A DNA stretch of 64,000 nt, from NCBI GenBank assembly GCA_039621445.1, contig CP154954.1, positions 11,133,229 to 11,197,228 on the forward strand, read 5' to 3'. The stretch comes from Euglena gracilis. Its lineage: Eukaryota; Euglenida; Euglenophyceae; Euglenales. Under the pieces are notes generated by a model. That model had not been told where the DNA came from, ran no database searches, and saw only the letters and a program-made list of their open reading frames with translations. The translations under genes and the position numbers were made by a program. Below, piece by piece: positions 51,184 through 62,463 of this stretch (positions are counted from its first letter, which is position 1; every line of letters begins with the position of its first letter).

Positions 51184-52232
51184 CTAGACATCCACAATCG
51201 AAATCTGTCTGGGCAGAAATTCTCCTTCAGTGCACACATTGGAAGGTAGTGTCGGAGTAGTGGTCCTGGTCGCGCATGTTGGTCTGGTGGGTGTGTGTGT
51301 AAAAGTTGGAATGCGCTCTTGTAGCTGCTGGGGGCTGTACAGATGTATCTGAAAGCGATACATCTGGTGGAAAACGGGGTGTTGGTGCAGCTGGGCGACT
51401 ACTGGACACCGTACGTACTTCGGGCCTTTGGGCTTTCGTCTTGTAACCCAGTGGAACGAGGGGGGTACCGCTACTCGCTTGCCCTGCCTCATGGGGAACG
51501 GACGTTGGTGTGTCAATGGGCAGGGGGTGAACTTTCTCGGTACACCCGGTGTGGAAAACGTTGGTTGGTGTGGTTGGTAACGGGGTAAAAAATTTTGAAA
51601 ACGGTGTGAAAAAATTGGTGGTCGTCGCGGTTGACGCCACAGGTGCTGAAGGTTTGAAGGGCAATGAAGAGAATGGTGATGTGCGCAAACCGTGGCAGTG
51701 GCAATCCACTACCAGCCGGTGCTGACGTGAAAAGGGGTATCCCAGAATTACGTCAGAACCATGGATTCCGGATTAGGATCCCCAGGTGTCCGGAAAATTT
51801 TGTGGTTGGGGGGGGTGTGAGTGGTGCTTGGGGATGAGGGGTAGGACAATGTCGAAAAAGCATCCCAAGTCACCACCACACATGGGGGTGTTGTCAGCCG
51901 TCGTAATTTTGCTCGGATTCTTGGCTTTCACCAAGAGGGGGGTTGGTATCAACCCGAACCGAAAAAGTAGTGCAATGCGACAACCAGTGTCAATGATAAT
52001 TCTGACTTTTGCACAAAAATTTTGTATTTTGGTTTCCGCTTGGACCAAAAGTTCCATGGGGGGTAAGCAAAGTGAAGGGTCTGGCGAAAATAAGTTTTCT
52101 TACCAGCTTTCCCACCAACCCTTTCCTACTTTGCACAACATTCCGAGCAAAAAGTTGGAGTGGGGGGTGGGGGACCCGAAAATTTCCCGGGTACCGACCA
52201 GAAAGGCAGATGGGCAGGGGCGGCAGGGTTGA
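51184..52232 (-). pseudogene. Protease and linker, copy IV
   Basis: Frame 52057-51773 has the catalytic LIDTG and GGDLGCFFDIVL; frames 51709-51227 and 51516-51184 carry the linker. The late strand near 51750 is separated by a frameshift (GS then stop). Confidence 0.8.
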
Positions 52233-52294
52233 TGAGGTCCTACATCCATCTGTTCACCAGCCCAGAGGTCCGTGCCCTCGGACCTCGGGCTCCC

Positions 52295-53284
52295 CTACTC
52301 CAGGTCCGAACCGGCCGAATAGCCGGCTATGGGCCTTTTAGAGGTGTAAACGGATTTCAACGTGCGCACTGCCATGCGGGCACCGGCTGACCTACCCCGA
52401 GGGGTACTGTGTTTCCGCTCATCGCGGAACGGGATTCGGGAGCTAATACCACCGGAACGGGGACCCGATGACCGTGAATTGCCTGATTGGCGTGAAAATG
52501 CGGAGGAACCCGAACCCCGTGAAGATGTCGAGCCTCGCGGACTCTTAATACGCTTACGCGCTTCAGGATTAGGACATTCCCGAGACATATGTCCCGCTTT
52601 GTTGCACAAAAAGCGCACGTTATCCGTGGCTTGGTCCGAAGAACGCGGATATCGCGTTTTCGATCCGGTGGTAGGTGAAGTGGGTGAAACCGGTGATTTT
52701 TGCAATGCGTTCACCGAACCAGCCGGTAATCCACCGGTTGGGTGTGCGTTATACGCGGATTGAATCTGACCAAGAAGCTGTGATAGCTTCAACTGCTTGG
52801 AAACGTAATTCCAGCGTTGGTCAAGAGGCATTGGATGACTCGCCAACTCCTCACGGTGGATATCCTTGATGAGGCTAGGCGTGAAATGCAGGAGAACAGC
52901 ATCAAACTGTTCGCGCACTTGCTTTTCACTGAGTTCATCCACTTCAGCGGCAAGTCCTAACCATTTGGCATACCAAAGGTCAATGGACTTCCACTTGCGG
53001 TCGGGTGGGGCGCATTGCCGCCACTTGGTCTCCAGGGTAATCCTAGCGACCAAACTTGAACTGGTGGAAGCGTATTGCTCCACCAGGTCATCAAAGGAAA
53101 CGCGGTAGCTAATAACGAGTTGTCGCGCGCGTTCCTTCTCATCCCTTGGGAGGCAATCGATGAAGTCCATCTTGATCACCTCCGGGTTTGTGTCCTGGGT
53201 TGGCCCTTTCATTGCCCAGTAGTACTCCCAGTCCCGGAAAAACTGTCTCCATGTGGTTGGATCACCGTCCCATTGGGGTTTCAC
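52295..53284 (-). CDS. Gag capsid and first zinc knuckle, copy IV
   Basis: 329 codons: KPQWDGDPTTWRQFF, WYAKWLGLAAEVDELSEKQV, the QLKLSQL helix. In the knuckle (RFLCNKAGHMSREC) the first Cys is Arg, so zinc binding is probably lost. The second knuckle region is deleted (about 400 bp absent compared with copy II near 52381), and the frame jumps to the acidic C-terminus. Confidence 0.8.
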   Translation of the reverse strand: MKPQWDGDPTTWRQFFRDWEYYWAMKGPTQDTNPEVIKMDFIDCLPRDEKERARQLVISYRVSFDDLVEQYASTSSSLVARITLETKWRQCAPPDRKWKSIDLWYAKWLGLAAEVDELSEKQVREQFDAVLLHFTPSLIKDIHREELASHPMPLDQRWNYVSKQLKLSQLLGQIQSAYNAHPTGGLPAGSVNALQKSPVSPTSPTTGSKTRYPRSSDQATDNVRFLCNKAGHMSRECPNPEARKRIKSPRGSTSSRGSGSSAFSRQSGNSRSSGPRSGGISSRIPFRDERKHSTPRGRSAGARMAVRTLKSVYTSKRPIAGYSAGSDLE

Positions 53285-55282
53285 CTTATTCGCGATTGCG
53301 ATGGTGCCCTTGAAGTCTTTCTGAACAACCCAATGACCCTCGGTGGTATTCCGCGGTTTTGGGCCTGGGTACGCTCGAGCACCAAGCGTATCCTTTCCGG
53401 ATTCCTGTCGGAATCACGAGATTTCTGGTGAAGGTGAATCCTGGTACCGGAAATACGGTCGCAAACCCTGTTGGTCACCCGTAATACGGGGACTCTCCGG
53501 TGTGAGGGTATGTGGCGCATGCAACGTGTGGCCCACTCCCGGTGTACGGGTTTGGCTCATTCCTAGCACAAGCATGGAATGATGGATTTCATGGTGGAGA
53601 CTTGGCGGAATCGCCGTGTTTTCCGCAAATTCGGTTCCCGTAATTGGAAATTCATCCGAAAACTAGGTTTGGGTTGTGGGCAAGGCCAATGGTGGCACAT
53701 TTCGCGGAATCGCGGATTGTGACACTCGGGATACGGGTGGTGATTTGGCGCAACTTCGGCAATGCATACTGCCGAATTGCGGTGTGAAACCCGCTGTTGG
53801 TTGGACACATTATCCAAACCCACAGACAAGTCATGCACACTTTGCTCCAAATGCTCAACGAGTTGGAGTTGGTCGCAAATATGGTCAATTTCATCCTCCA
53901 AAACGCGAATACGCTTGCGGTAACGGGAAAAGTCATCCAAGTGCGGAATCCTTTCGGAAATTACGGTAACATCTTGGACAAGCTTCCCGTGAGACTTATC
54001 CAATGATTGGAGTTGTCCCATTAATGCTTTTACAGCATTTGACAGAATCTGCAAAGGTGATGTTACCTTGGTTGGTGTGGTGGTGGGTGCCACCGGTGCA
54101 GGGTTATCCGACAACGCGGTTGTGGTACCCACGGCAAATTTCCGGGTTGTGGTTTATCCAAAAACGCGGAAATTCGCTCATCCAACCTGGTGATCTCACT
54201 TAGCGTGGATCAGGCGTTCCGATTCACCGATTCCTCGGTGGGAAAGTGCGGAATTGCTTTGTTGCAAACCCACAATGGCCGAGTTAATCCCGCCAATGTC
54301 GGATTGCAACTGCAACTGCAGAGAATCCTGCCGTTGTGCTACTTCCGCTACTTTCGCGCTCAGATTGGACAATCCAACGTGATTCGCGTCACAATAGCAG
54401 GTTTTCTGATCCAAGCGGGAAAGTCGCTCCTCCAACTGCCGCACATACGTGTGGGGAGCAAAATTCTCGTTGGCTTGTGACTGGAATTGCCGAAACGTTT
54501 CCGTTTCATCGCACAACTGCATAATGCGGTGTTGCAATTCATGGAAAGTTGCGGACAATGTGGTGAAATGGTCCATAGACACAAATCCACCACTGCTGGA
54601 TGTTGCAGACGAGAAATCTCGTGCATGCAACTGTTGTTGCAAATGCAACAACGAGGAGGAACGGGACTCCATTTGTCCCGATAACTGTCGTAGTGAGTCA
54701 TGCAAGTGCAGAAACTTGGAGTCATTCCGCGTTTCCGCTTCATGCATGCATTCACTAATTTGCCGGAAGTTTTGCGGGAGTTGTTGGCACATTTTGTCAA
54801 AGGTTTCCCGAAAGTTTGCAAGGTCAATACCCGCACTTTCGAAATTCCTCTGGCAATATTTGCCAACTTCCTGCAAGTAATTCCAGCAGTATTCCAGCTT
54901 GGTTAAGACATGTTTTTGGTTGTCCTCATCAAACTGGAGCACTTTGTTGAGTGCGGTTGCACAATCTGCAACGCATTGTTGCACATGGTTGAACTGCCTC
55001 ACAAGGGGGTGATCCCCGGGAAGCCGAGCAACGATATCCTGCACATCCTCAGCAGTGAGGAGCTCCACAGTGCCCTTCCCATAGCCATCCATGTGTTGGG
55101 ACGTACCAGAGTATTCTGGTACCACTAGGCGAGTCTCCGGTTGCCAAGGTAGTGCGGGATAGCACCCAAGATCGGGTGGTGGTGGCAAAGCTCTGTAAGG
55201 GCTTGCCGGTGGACGAACGGGTGGTGGTTGAAAGAAACACGGGGTTTCCAACCCACCATCACCAGAGAAGCCCGGTGGCGGA
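53285..55282 (-). pseudogene. Gag N-terminal coiled-coil region, copy IV
   Basis: Frames 55287-54196 (363 codons, Pro-rich block then coiled coil) and 54132-53563 (second coiled coil, RKRIRVLEDEIDHI). A deletion near 54235 removes about 300 bp present in copy II. The N-terminus is lost at the inverted junction. Confidence 0.8.
55103..55122. repeat. Mini-hairpin with paired change, copy IV version
   Basis: Stem GTACCAGA/TCTGGTAC, loop GTAT; compare 28755-28774 and 55448-55467. Confidence 0.85.
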
Positions 55283-55310
55283 ATCACTCAGCCACCGGGC
55301 TTCTCTGGTG
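55262..55310. repeat. Head-to-head junction of two giant-element copies
   Basis: Inverted repeat centre: GCCCGGTGGC and GCCACCGGGC flank 11 bases (GGAATCACTCA). To the left lies minus-strand gag (IV), to the right plus-strand gag (V), matching for over 4 kb. Both arms stop within a few bases of the same gag position. The arms differ at many sites, so this is not one sequence read twice. Confidence 0.9.
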
Positions 55311-55381
55311 ATGGTGGGCTGGAAACCCGGTGTTTCTTTCAAACACCACCCGTTCGTCCACCGGCAAGCCCTTACAGAGCT

Positions 55382-56410
55382 TTGCCACCACCACCCGATA
55401 TTGGGTGCTATCCCGCACTACCTTGGCAACCGGATACTCGCCTAGTAGTACCAGAATTCTCTGGTACGTTCCAACCCATGGATGGCTATGGGAAGGGCAC
55501 TGGGGAGCTCCTCACTGCTGGGGATATGCAGGATATCGTTGCTCGGCTTCCGGGGGATCACCCTCTTGTGAGGCAGTTCAACCATGTGCAACAATGTGTT
55601 GCAGATTGTGCAACCGCACTCAACAAAGTGCTCCAGTTTGATGAGGACACCCAAAAACATGTCTTCACCAAGCTGGAATACTGCTGGAATAACTTGCAGG
55701 AAGTTGGCAAATATTGCCAGAGGAATTTCGAAAGTGCGGGTATTGACCTTGCAAACTTTCGGGAAACCTTTGACAAAATACGCCAACAACTCCCGCAAAA
55801 CTTCCGGCTAATTAGTGAATGCATGCATGAAGCGGAAACGCGGAATGACTCCAAGTTTCTGCACTTGCATGTCTCACTACACCAGTTATCGGGACAAATG
55901 GAGTCCTGTTCATCCGCGTTGTTGCATTTGCAACAACAGTTGCATGCACGAAATTCCTCGTCTGCAACATCCAGCACTGGTTGATTTGTGTCTATGGACC
56001 ATTTCACCACATTGTCCGCAACTTTCCATGAATCGCAACACCGCATTATGCAGTTGTGCGATGAAACGGAAAAGTTTCGGCAATTCCAGTCACAAGCCAA
56101 CGAGAATTTTGCTCCCCACACGTATGTGCGGCAGTTGGAGGAGCGACTTTCCCGCTTGGATAAGAAAACCTGCTATTGTGACGCAAATCAGGTTGGATTA
56201 GCCAATCTGAGCGCGAAAGTCGCAGAAGTAGCACAACGGCAGGATTCCCTGCAGTTGCAGTTGCAATCCGACATTGGCGGGATTAAATCGGCCATTGCGG
56301 GTTTGCAACAAAGCTATTCCGCACTTTCCCACCGAGTTCCGGACATTAGCGGTATTCAGACTGCCATTGTGGAACTTGAGACCGGTATGCATCGGTGTCT
56401 ACCAAAGTGA
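55382..56410 (+). pseudogene. Gag coiled-coil region, copy V
   Basis: Frame 55382-55984 (200 codons: Pro-rich block, VQQCVADCATALNKVL, FRETFDKIRQQL), a stop at 55982-55984, then 55988-56410 in another frame (MQLCDETEKFRQF, QLEERLSRLDKKT, QRQDSLQLQLQ). Same coiled-coil organisation as copy II. Confidence 0.8.
55448..55467. repeat. Mini-hairpin with paired change, copy V version
   Basis: Stem GTACCAGA/TCTGGTAC around ATTC (GAAT on the gag-antisense strand). It has the stem of IV with the loop of II. Confidence 0.85.
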
Positions 56411-57422
56411 CGGAAATGCAGTCTTTGCCTGCAGGTAATCCGGGAACCCTGATTACCGAGAACCCTGATTTCAAGGCATTTTATGACAACATGCTCACTG
56501 ACAATCAGGAAACCTTGCAAGATTTCTCCAACACAGCCTATTACGGCTTGAGGAATCGGTGAATCGGAATGCCCGATCCACGCAAGGTGAGATTACCAGG
56601 TTGGATGAGCGAATTTCCGCGTTTTTGGATAAGCCACCACCCGGAAATTTGCACGTGGGTACCACAACCGCGTTGTCGGATAACCCTGCACCGGTTGCAC
56701 CCCCACCACACCAACCAAGGTAACATCACCTTTGCAGACTCTGTCAAATGCTGTAAAAGCACTAATGGGACAACTCCAAATATTGGATGAGTCTCACGGG
56801 AACCTTGTCCAAGATCTTACCGTAATTTCCGAAAGGATTCCGCACTTGGATGACTTTTCCCGTTACCGCAAGCGTATTCGCGCTTTGGAGGATGAAGTTG
56901 ACCGTATTTGCGGCCAACTCCAACTCGTTGAGCATTTGGAGCAAAGTGTGCATGACTTGTCTGTGGTTTTGGATAATGTGTCCAACCAACAGCGGGTTTC
57001 ACACCGCAAATCGGCAGTATGTATTGCCAAAGATGCCTCAAATGTTCCAGAGTCGCGTTTCCATAACCCGGCTCTGGGTGCACATGCACCACCACCACCC
57101 GTGTCCCGATTGTCACAACCCGCGAGTCCGCGAATTGTGCCACCATTGGCCTTGCCCACAACCCAAACCCAGTTTTCGGATGAATTTCCCATTACGGGAA
57201 CCGAATTTTCAGAAAAAAACGCCGATTCCGCCAAGTCTCCACCAAGAAATACAGCATTCCATGCTTGTGCGTGGAATGAGCCAAACCCGTACACCGGGAG
57301 TGGGTCACATGTTGCATGCGCGACATACCCCTACACCGGAGAGTCCCCGTATTACGGGTGACCAACAGGGTTTGCGACCGTATTTCCGGTACCAGGATTC
57401 ACCTTCACCAGAAATCTCGTGA
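56411..57422 (+). pseudogene. Gag second coiled coil and Pro-rich linker, copy V
   Basis: Frames 56732-57361 and 56850-57422. RKRIRALEDEVDRICGQLQLVEHLEQ is the coiled coil; Pro/His-rich linker follows. Broken by small indels. Confidence 0.75.
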
Positions 57423-57551
57423 TTCTGACAGGAATCCGGAAAGGAGACGCTTGGTGCTCGAGCGTACCCAGGCCCAAAACCGCGGAATACCACCGAGGGT
57501 CATTGGGTTTCTCAGAAAGACTTCAAGGGCACCATCGCAATCGCGAAAAGG

Positions 57552-58142
57552 GTGAAACCCCAATGGGACGGTGATCCAACCACATGGAGACAGTTTTTCC
57601 GGGACTTGGAGTACTACTGGGCATTAAAAGGGCCAACCCAGGACACAAACCCGGAGGTGATCAAGATGGAATTCATCGATTGCCTCCCTAGGGATGAGAA
57701 GGAGCGCGCACGACAACTCGTGATTCGCTACCGCGTTTCCTTTGATGACGTGGTGGAGCAATACGCTTCCACCAGTTCAAGTTTGGTCGCTAGGATTACC
57801 CTAGAGACCAAGTGGCGGCAATGCGCCCCACCCGATCGCAAGTGGAAGTCCATTGACCTTTGGTATGCCAAATGGTTAGGACTTGCCGCTGAAGTGGATG
57901 AACTCAGTGAAAAGCAAATGCGCGAACAGTTTGATGCTGTTCTCCTGCACTTAACGCCTAGCCTCATCAAGGATATGCACCGTGAGGAGTTGGCGAGTCA
58001 TCCAATGACTCTTGACCAACGCTGGAACTACGTTTCCAAGCAATTGAAGCTATCACAGCTTCTTGGTCAGATTCAATCCGTGTATAACACACACCCAACC
58101 GCTGGATTACCAGCTGGTTCGGTGAACGCATTCCAAAAATAG
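57552..58142 (+). CDS. Gag capsid, copy V
   Basis: 196 codons: KPQWDGDPTTWRQFF to QLKLSQLLGQIQS, complete relative to copy II but ended by TAG at 58140-58142 before the knuckle. Otherwise well conserved with copies II and IV. Confidence 0.85.
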   Translation: MKPQWDGDPTTWRQFFRDLEYYWALKGPTQDTNPEVIKMEFIDCLPRDEKERARQLVIRYRVSFDDVVEQYASTSSSLVARITLETKWRQCAPPDRKWKSIDLWYAKWLGLAAEVDELSEKQMREQFDAVLLHLTPSLIKDMHREELASHPMTLDQRWNYVSKQLKLSQLLGQIQSVYNTHPTAGLPAGSVNAFQK

Positions 58143-58953
58143 CAGGTTTCACCCACTTCACCAAACACGGGATCGAAAACGCGATACCCGCGTTCTTCGG
58201 ACCAAGCCACGGATAAAGTGTGCTTTTTGTGCAACAAAGCGGGACATATGTCTCGGGAATGTCCTAATCCTGATGCGTGTAAGCGTATTCAGAGTCCGCG
58301 AGGCTCGACCTCATCACGAGGTTCGGGTTCCTCCGCATTTTCACGCCAATCTGGCACTTCACGGTCATCGGGTCCCCGTTCCGGTGGTATTAGCCCCCGG
58401 ATCCCGTTCTGCGATGAGCGGAAACATGGTAACCCCTCGGGGTAAGTCACCCGGTGCCCCGGCCAAGAAGCGTGATTCTCATCGCGAGACATCGCGATCG
58501 CGTTCGCGAATCGGATCATCTTCTTCGCGATCCTCATCGGGAAAACCCCGATACACCGGTCATGGTCGACGGGATATCCGGTCACCACGACGGTTTGACG
58601 GGAAATCGGGAAACCGATCCCCCCGTTACCCAGAATCGCGACACAAATCTCGGTGTTCGCTTTGTGGATCGAGTGATCACCACTCATCCAAATGACTGCG
58701 TTCTCGTTCTCCCCGCCCTGGCCAACGTCACCGCGGTATGAACCGCGGTGACAAGTGTCACTCCTCCAACCGCCATAAAGTCGGTTTCAAGATATCTTGT
58801 TTGGAGGATGACACCCCGGCTTCGGGCAGGGAGGGGGATGAGACCACGGATACCGATTTCGACGAGGCCCGCATGGCGGTGCGCACGTTGAAAGCCGTGT
58901 ATACCTCTAAAAGGCCCATAGCCGGCTATTCGGCCGGTTCGGACCTGGAGTAG
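58143..58953 (+). pseudogene. Gag zinc knuckles and tail, copy V
   Basis: Frame 58218-58445 has the first knuckle (CFLCNKAGHMSREC); frame 58273-58695 has the second (CSLCGSSDHHSSKC); frame 58738-58953 has the acidic tail ending in SAGSDLE. Both knuckles keep all zinc ligands. Confidence 0.8.
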
Positions 58954-58998
58954 GGGAGCCCGAGGTCCGAGAGCACGGACCTCTGGGCTGATGAACAG

Positions 58999-59513
58999 AT
59001 GGAGGTAGGACCTGATCAACCCTGCCCCCCCTGCCCATCTGCCTTTCTGGTCGGTACCCGGGAAATTTTCGGGTCCCCCACCCCCCACTCCAGCTTTCCG
59101 CTCGGAATGTTGTGCAAAGTAGGAAAGGGTTCATGGGAAAGCTGGCAAGAAAACGTATTTTCGCCAGACCCTTCACTTTGCTTACCCCCCATGGAACTTT
59201 TGGTCCAAGCGGAAATCAAAATCCAAAATTTTTGTGCAAAAGTCAAAATTCTCATTGACACTGGTTGTCGCATTGCACTACTTTTTCGGTTCGGGTTGAT
59301 ACCAACCCCTCTCTTGGTGAAAGCCAAGAATCCGATCACAATTACGACGGCTGACAACACCCCCATGTGCGGTGGTGACTTGGGATGCTTTTTGGACATT
59401 GTCCTACCCCTCATCCCCAAGCACCACTCACACCACCCCCAACCGCAAAATTTTCCGGATACCTGGGGATACGAATCTGGAATCCACGGTTCTGACGTAA
59501 TTCTGGGATACAG
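58999..59513 (+). pseudogene. Protease, copy V (truncated by LTR)
   Basis: Starts in MEVGPDQPCPPCP and contains ILIDTGCRIALLF and GGDLGCFLDIVL; it is cut just after DVILGY by the LTR at 59514. The remaining codons of the open frame come from the LTR. Confidence 0.8.
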
Positions 59514-59946
59514 TGTACGTCCAAAGCTTTCCCTTTTCCCCTTTTTGGGACTTTCTGTAAAAGCGTTTCGCTTTCGCCTTGGTGCGCAGCCTACTTATTA
59601 CTTATGGTAGGGAAAAGTCTTTGGAGTAACGAAAAGTGGTTTTCCCCTTTTCTTCCTAATTCCCCAAGAAGCAAAGCACAAAGCAAAGACTCAGAAGTTT
59701 CTTCTGAGATCAAGTTCGAATGTTCCGAGGGTTTTTCCCTCTGACAAAACCAATGGTCAAACTTTGGAAGAATGACAGTGAAGAATACCACCTGTGGTGG
59801 AAGGAGAGATAAGTGCTGACGTGTCCAGGGGCAGATCCCAGAAGGGTCTGCCACGATCTTACCAGCTGTGGACTTCCACAGTGGTGCGACCGTCACAGAA
59901 CCCACTCTGCAGATATCCTACAGAGCTGGGACGTGCCTGGTACACA
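59514..59946 (-). repeat. 3' LTR of copy VI
   Basis: 433 bp, minus strand TGTGTACCAGGCAC to GGACGTACA. Same ends as the 313-315 bp LTRs of copies II and IV, about 120 bp longer. Confidence 0.85.
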
Positions 59947-59960
59947 TCCCTCTCCCAGGG
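59947..59960 (-). other. Polypurine tract of copy VI
   Basis: Minus strand CCCTGGGAGAGGGA immediately before the 3' LTR. Confidence 0.85.
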
Positions 59961-61060
59961 CTACGCCCGATTCCTTCATGGACCAGGGTTTCCCAGTCCA
60001 GTCAGGATATCTGACGCTGCCCCAGGTGGGGTTCACTTCTCCATTCGGTGTCTCTCCTTTCCGCACAGTGGCATCCACCCAAAGCCCAAAAACGCACAAA
60101 AGGTTAGCCGCGTTTCGCGGTTACCTATTAGCCGTTTCGGCTTAGGTGGGGTGTGAAAAAGCCCACTGTGGGAAACGGGGCTTGGCAGGTTTCCTGACAA
60201 AGTGTCCCATCCACCCACTTTGGGTGTGCCAAAGGCACGCGGGGTTGGTCAAGCGATTCGCTGAAAACCCGAGGGGAGAGGTGTGGAAGGGGGGGGCAGG
60301 CTCCTATCCTGGTCATACCCGGATAGGGCTCCTAGGCGGTCATACCCGCACTAGGAAACAAAAGCCTACTTACAAAACCGACTGCCGGCGACAGCTTTGC
60401 GAGGGTGGGGGGAAAGTAGGGAGGAGAGGGGGGCTGGCTTAGGCCAGAACAGAATTTTTGCTGTCTGGCAGCCTTAAGAGGCCTTAGGGCCGAAAAGTGA
60501 CAAGTTGGCCTATTATTACGGCGTGCGCGCTGTGTGCTGTGCGTCACTTAGCGGCTTGCCAGGTTTCCCGGCTGCCAAGGTCTTCACAGCAGTAGCTCCT
60601 TCACGATGCAATAAGAAGCGATTACCTCTTGCAGACGGTTTCCGTCCGCATGGCCATGGGCAGAGGGGTGGCTGGTGGCGGGGGGGGGGAAGGGCTCTTG
60701 GATGCTTCCATCCAGAGCGCAGAATGACACAGACCCGGGTTCATCCCAGGGCTGTTGAGCGATTTCCGCTACCAGTGTATATATATAGTATATGGATGTC
60801 CAGGCTCCATGAAGGCACTTACCTTACATGAGCCTGGTAATGCCGTTTCGGCATTACATCCGTTCCAGCCGCCAATAATCATGGCGGGAGTCCAAGGGAT
60901 CTTCCCCAAGGACCATCTGGAATTGTGGTGGTGGTGGCCTGTCTACGAGCCAGGTTTCTGGCGATTCGTATTCGAAATCAGGTGCCACCCAGTCCCGAAC
61001 CCATCCTTCGGGGACTGTGTGCTTGGTTACACTCGCTCTTTCCGCGAGGAACCACTGCAG
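59961..61060 (-). other. 3' region of copy VI
   Basis: No gene seen. Rich in small hairpins with T-only loops, for example CCGCG-TTT-CGCGG near 60107, GACGG-TTT-CCGTC near 60637 and the 8-bp stem at 60838-60856. A G run (60680-60688) and a TATATATAGTATAT stretch (60778-60792) are also present. Confidence 0.7.
60838..60856. repeat. Mini-hairpin TAATGCCG-TTT-CGGCATTA
   Basis: Perfect 8-bp stem with a three-T loop, in the 3' region of copy VI. Confidence 0.9.
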
Positions 61061-61861
61061 CTACTCCCAGAATTTCCTGGGCAGAGTTGCTGGCCAGATG
61101 AAGTGGTTCATCCTTGGGTGATTGGCTGACACCTGCGGGGCATTCCCCGGGTGGAAGTCAATCGGCACGTGATACGCACATTCTGCGCGGACTGTATGGG
61201 GTCGTAATACGGCCCCAAGCCAGTCTTTCCAGGTCATCCCGTGGTTTTCGGGTGGCCATTGTGGCAGACACCAGCGACCGTTTCGGTCCTGGTTTTGGAA
61301 CAGGCTGAAAAGTATCTTTTCCCTGTCTGCTGTCTCCCAGAGGTAAGGTAATCTTACCCCTGCCTCCTCAGCGGCGAGGCGTATCGCCCCACCGTCGATC
61401 TGCCACCCACGGGCCATTCCCGTGTGGCGGGAGTCGTCGAGCTTGAGGTTGGCATACTTGAAAAAGTCCTTGAACTTTTTGTTCAAGGTGGAGTATTCCT
61501 CCAGTGGCTTCTCGGCACTTGGCACGATTGTGGGTACTGCGCCTTCCGCAGTGTGCCAGAAGGTACCTCGAAGGCAGTTGACGCAGAGTATCGGTACATT
61601 CGTACCGTCTCGTTCATTGGAACTGAAATTGTGCTTGTGGGTCCAACTGTCCACGCACTTGGCGCATACCAAGGCGGCACAGTTAGGGATGTATACATCC
61701 TTATGGAAGGATTTCCGATCCACAGGGTTGCACACATGGACGAGGAGTAATCCCAGGTCAGGTGCACTGTTATACATCTTGTGGCATACAGTGCAAAGCC
61801 ACACAAAACGGTTTTCCGTTGTCTTGTCGATGAGGAATTCCTCACCGAAGTAATGGGCCAA
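61061..61861 (-). CDS. ORF3 eight-cysteine domain and C-terminus, copy VI
   Basis: 266 codons. It keeps all eight cysteines of copy II (LCTVCH, HVC, IPNCAALVCAKC, ILCVNC) although much else has changed, and the globular part IDGGAIRLAAEEAGVRLPYLW, AVLRPHTVRAE, ANHPRMNHFIWPATLP. The spacing between the second and third cysteines is five residues longer. The frame is open from 61861 but the preceding segment is one base out of frame. It stops at 61061, earlier than copy II, so the last about 60 residues are absent. Confidence 0.75.
   Translation of the reverse strand: MAHYFGEEFLIDKTTENRFVWLCTVCHKMYNSAPDLGLLLVHVCNPVDRKSFHKDVYIPNCAALVCAKCVDSWTHKHNFSSNERDGTNVPILCVNCLRGTFWHTAEGAVPTIVPSAEKPLEEYSTLNKKFKDFFKYANLKLDDSRHTGMARGWQIDGGAIRLAAEEAGVRLPYLWETADREKILFSLFQNQDRNGRWCLPQWPPENHGMTWKDWLGAVLRPHTVRAECAYHVPIDFHPGNAPQVSANHPRMNHFIWPATLPRKFWE
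61468..61488. repeat. Mini-hairpin, 8-bp stem, T5 loop
   Basis: Stem CCTTGAAC/GTTCAAGG around five T, inside ORF3 of copy VI; a second hairpin with stem ACTGCG/CGCAGT follows at 61536-61552. Confidence 0.9.
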
Positions 61862-62418
61862 AACACGGGGAATCTGGAATTGTAATAATTCCAGGTCACG
61901 TTCTGATCAAAGGACCATTTTCGGCCCTGACAGAACAGTGGCTCAATCCACCGGTTGGGGCATTGCTGTGTCCTCAGTTTGTGGTCGATCATCATGTACC
62001 TGGGTTTCAGGTCATGAATCTCAGGATCATCCTGATTGACCGCGTTCCAGTCGATGATAACTTCGTCTTCCGAAGGTGTCTCGGCTGTTGAGGCGCGGGA
62101 TTTTCCCTGCCCCTTTGACGAAGGTTTCGGCTGTGAGGTTTTCCCATAGCCGGATGATGTGACGTGCGTGAATCCTTGTCCCGAGGGTAATCCCCGAGAG
62201 GAGGATGCAGCACTCTGGCCGCCAGCACCACCACCGCCTTTCGGTGGGGGCTGATCACCAGATCTCGGTGCGGGCTTACAAGGTGCGGCGCCCGGCTTTG
62301 ATTTTGCCGGGGCCTTCGGGCATCCGGTTTCCGGAGCATCCGAGGGCCGCCGATCGGCGTCGCGCTTGCTTGCCCAGGTGCGTGGTGACGCTTGGGACGG
62401 GGGTCGTCTCCCCGACAC
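61862..62418 (-). pseudogene. ORF3 Lys/Gly/Pro-rich segment, copy VI
   Basis: Start of the 62418-61483 frame. It has AAPCKPAPRSGDQPPPKGGGGAGGQ, close to the AAPCKPPAKGGDGKPPPKGG of copies II and IV, then SSGYGK and NRWIEPLFCQG, matching RWIQPLFVRG. After 61862 a one-base shift takes the cysteine domain into the other frame. Confidence 0.75.
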
Positions 62419-62463
62419 CGAGCGTCGTTGACCTTCAGCAGGGGTTTCCCGGGCTGAGGGCCG

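Larger units (their letters stand above)
40516..55282 (-). mobile_element. Giant Ty3/gypsy element, copy IV (5' truncated)
   Basis: Minus-strand element from gag (truncated at 55282) to 3' LTR (40516-40828), with PPT, 3' region, ORF3, chromodomain, integrase, RNase H, RT, methyltransferase-like domain and protease in order. It lacks elements 1 and 2 and so preserves their empty sites. The 5' LTR and about the first 125 gag codons are replaced by an inverted copy (V). Confidence 0.9.
55283..59513 (+). mobile_element. Giant Ty3/gypsy element, copy V (gag to protease, inverted)
   Basis: Plus-strand fragment from gag residue about 125 to the late protease strand, cut at 59513 by the 3' LTR of copy VI. 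Order matches copy II. It carries its own stops and shifts. Confidence 0.9.
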
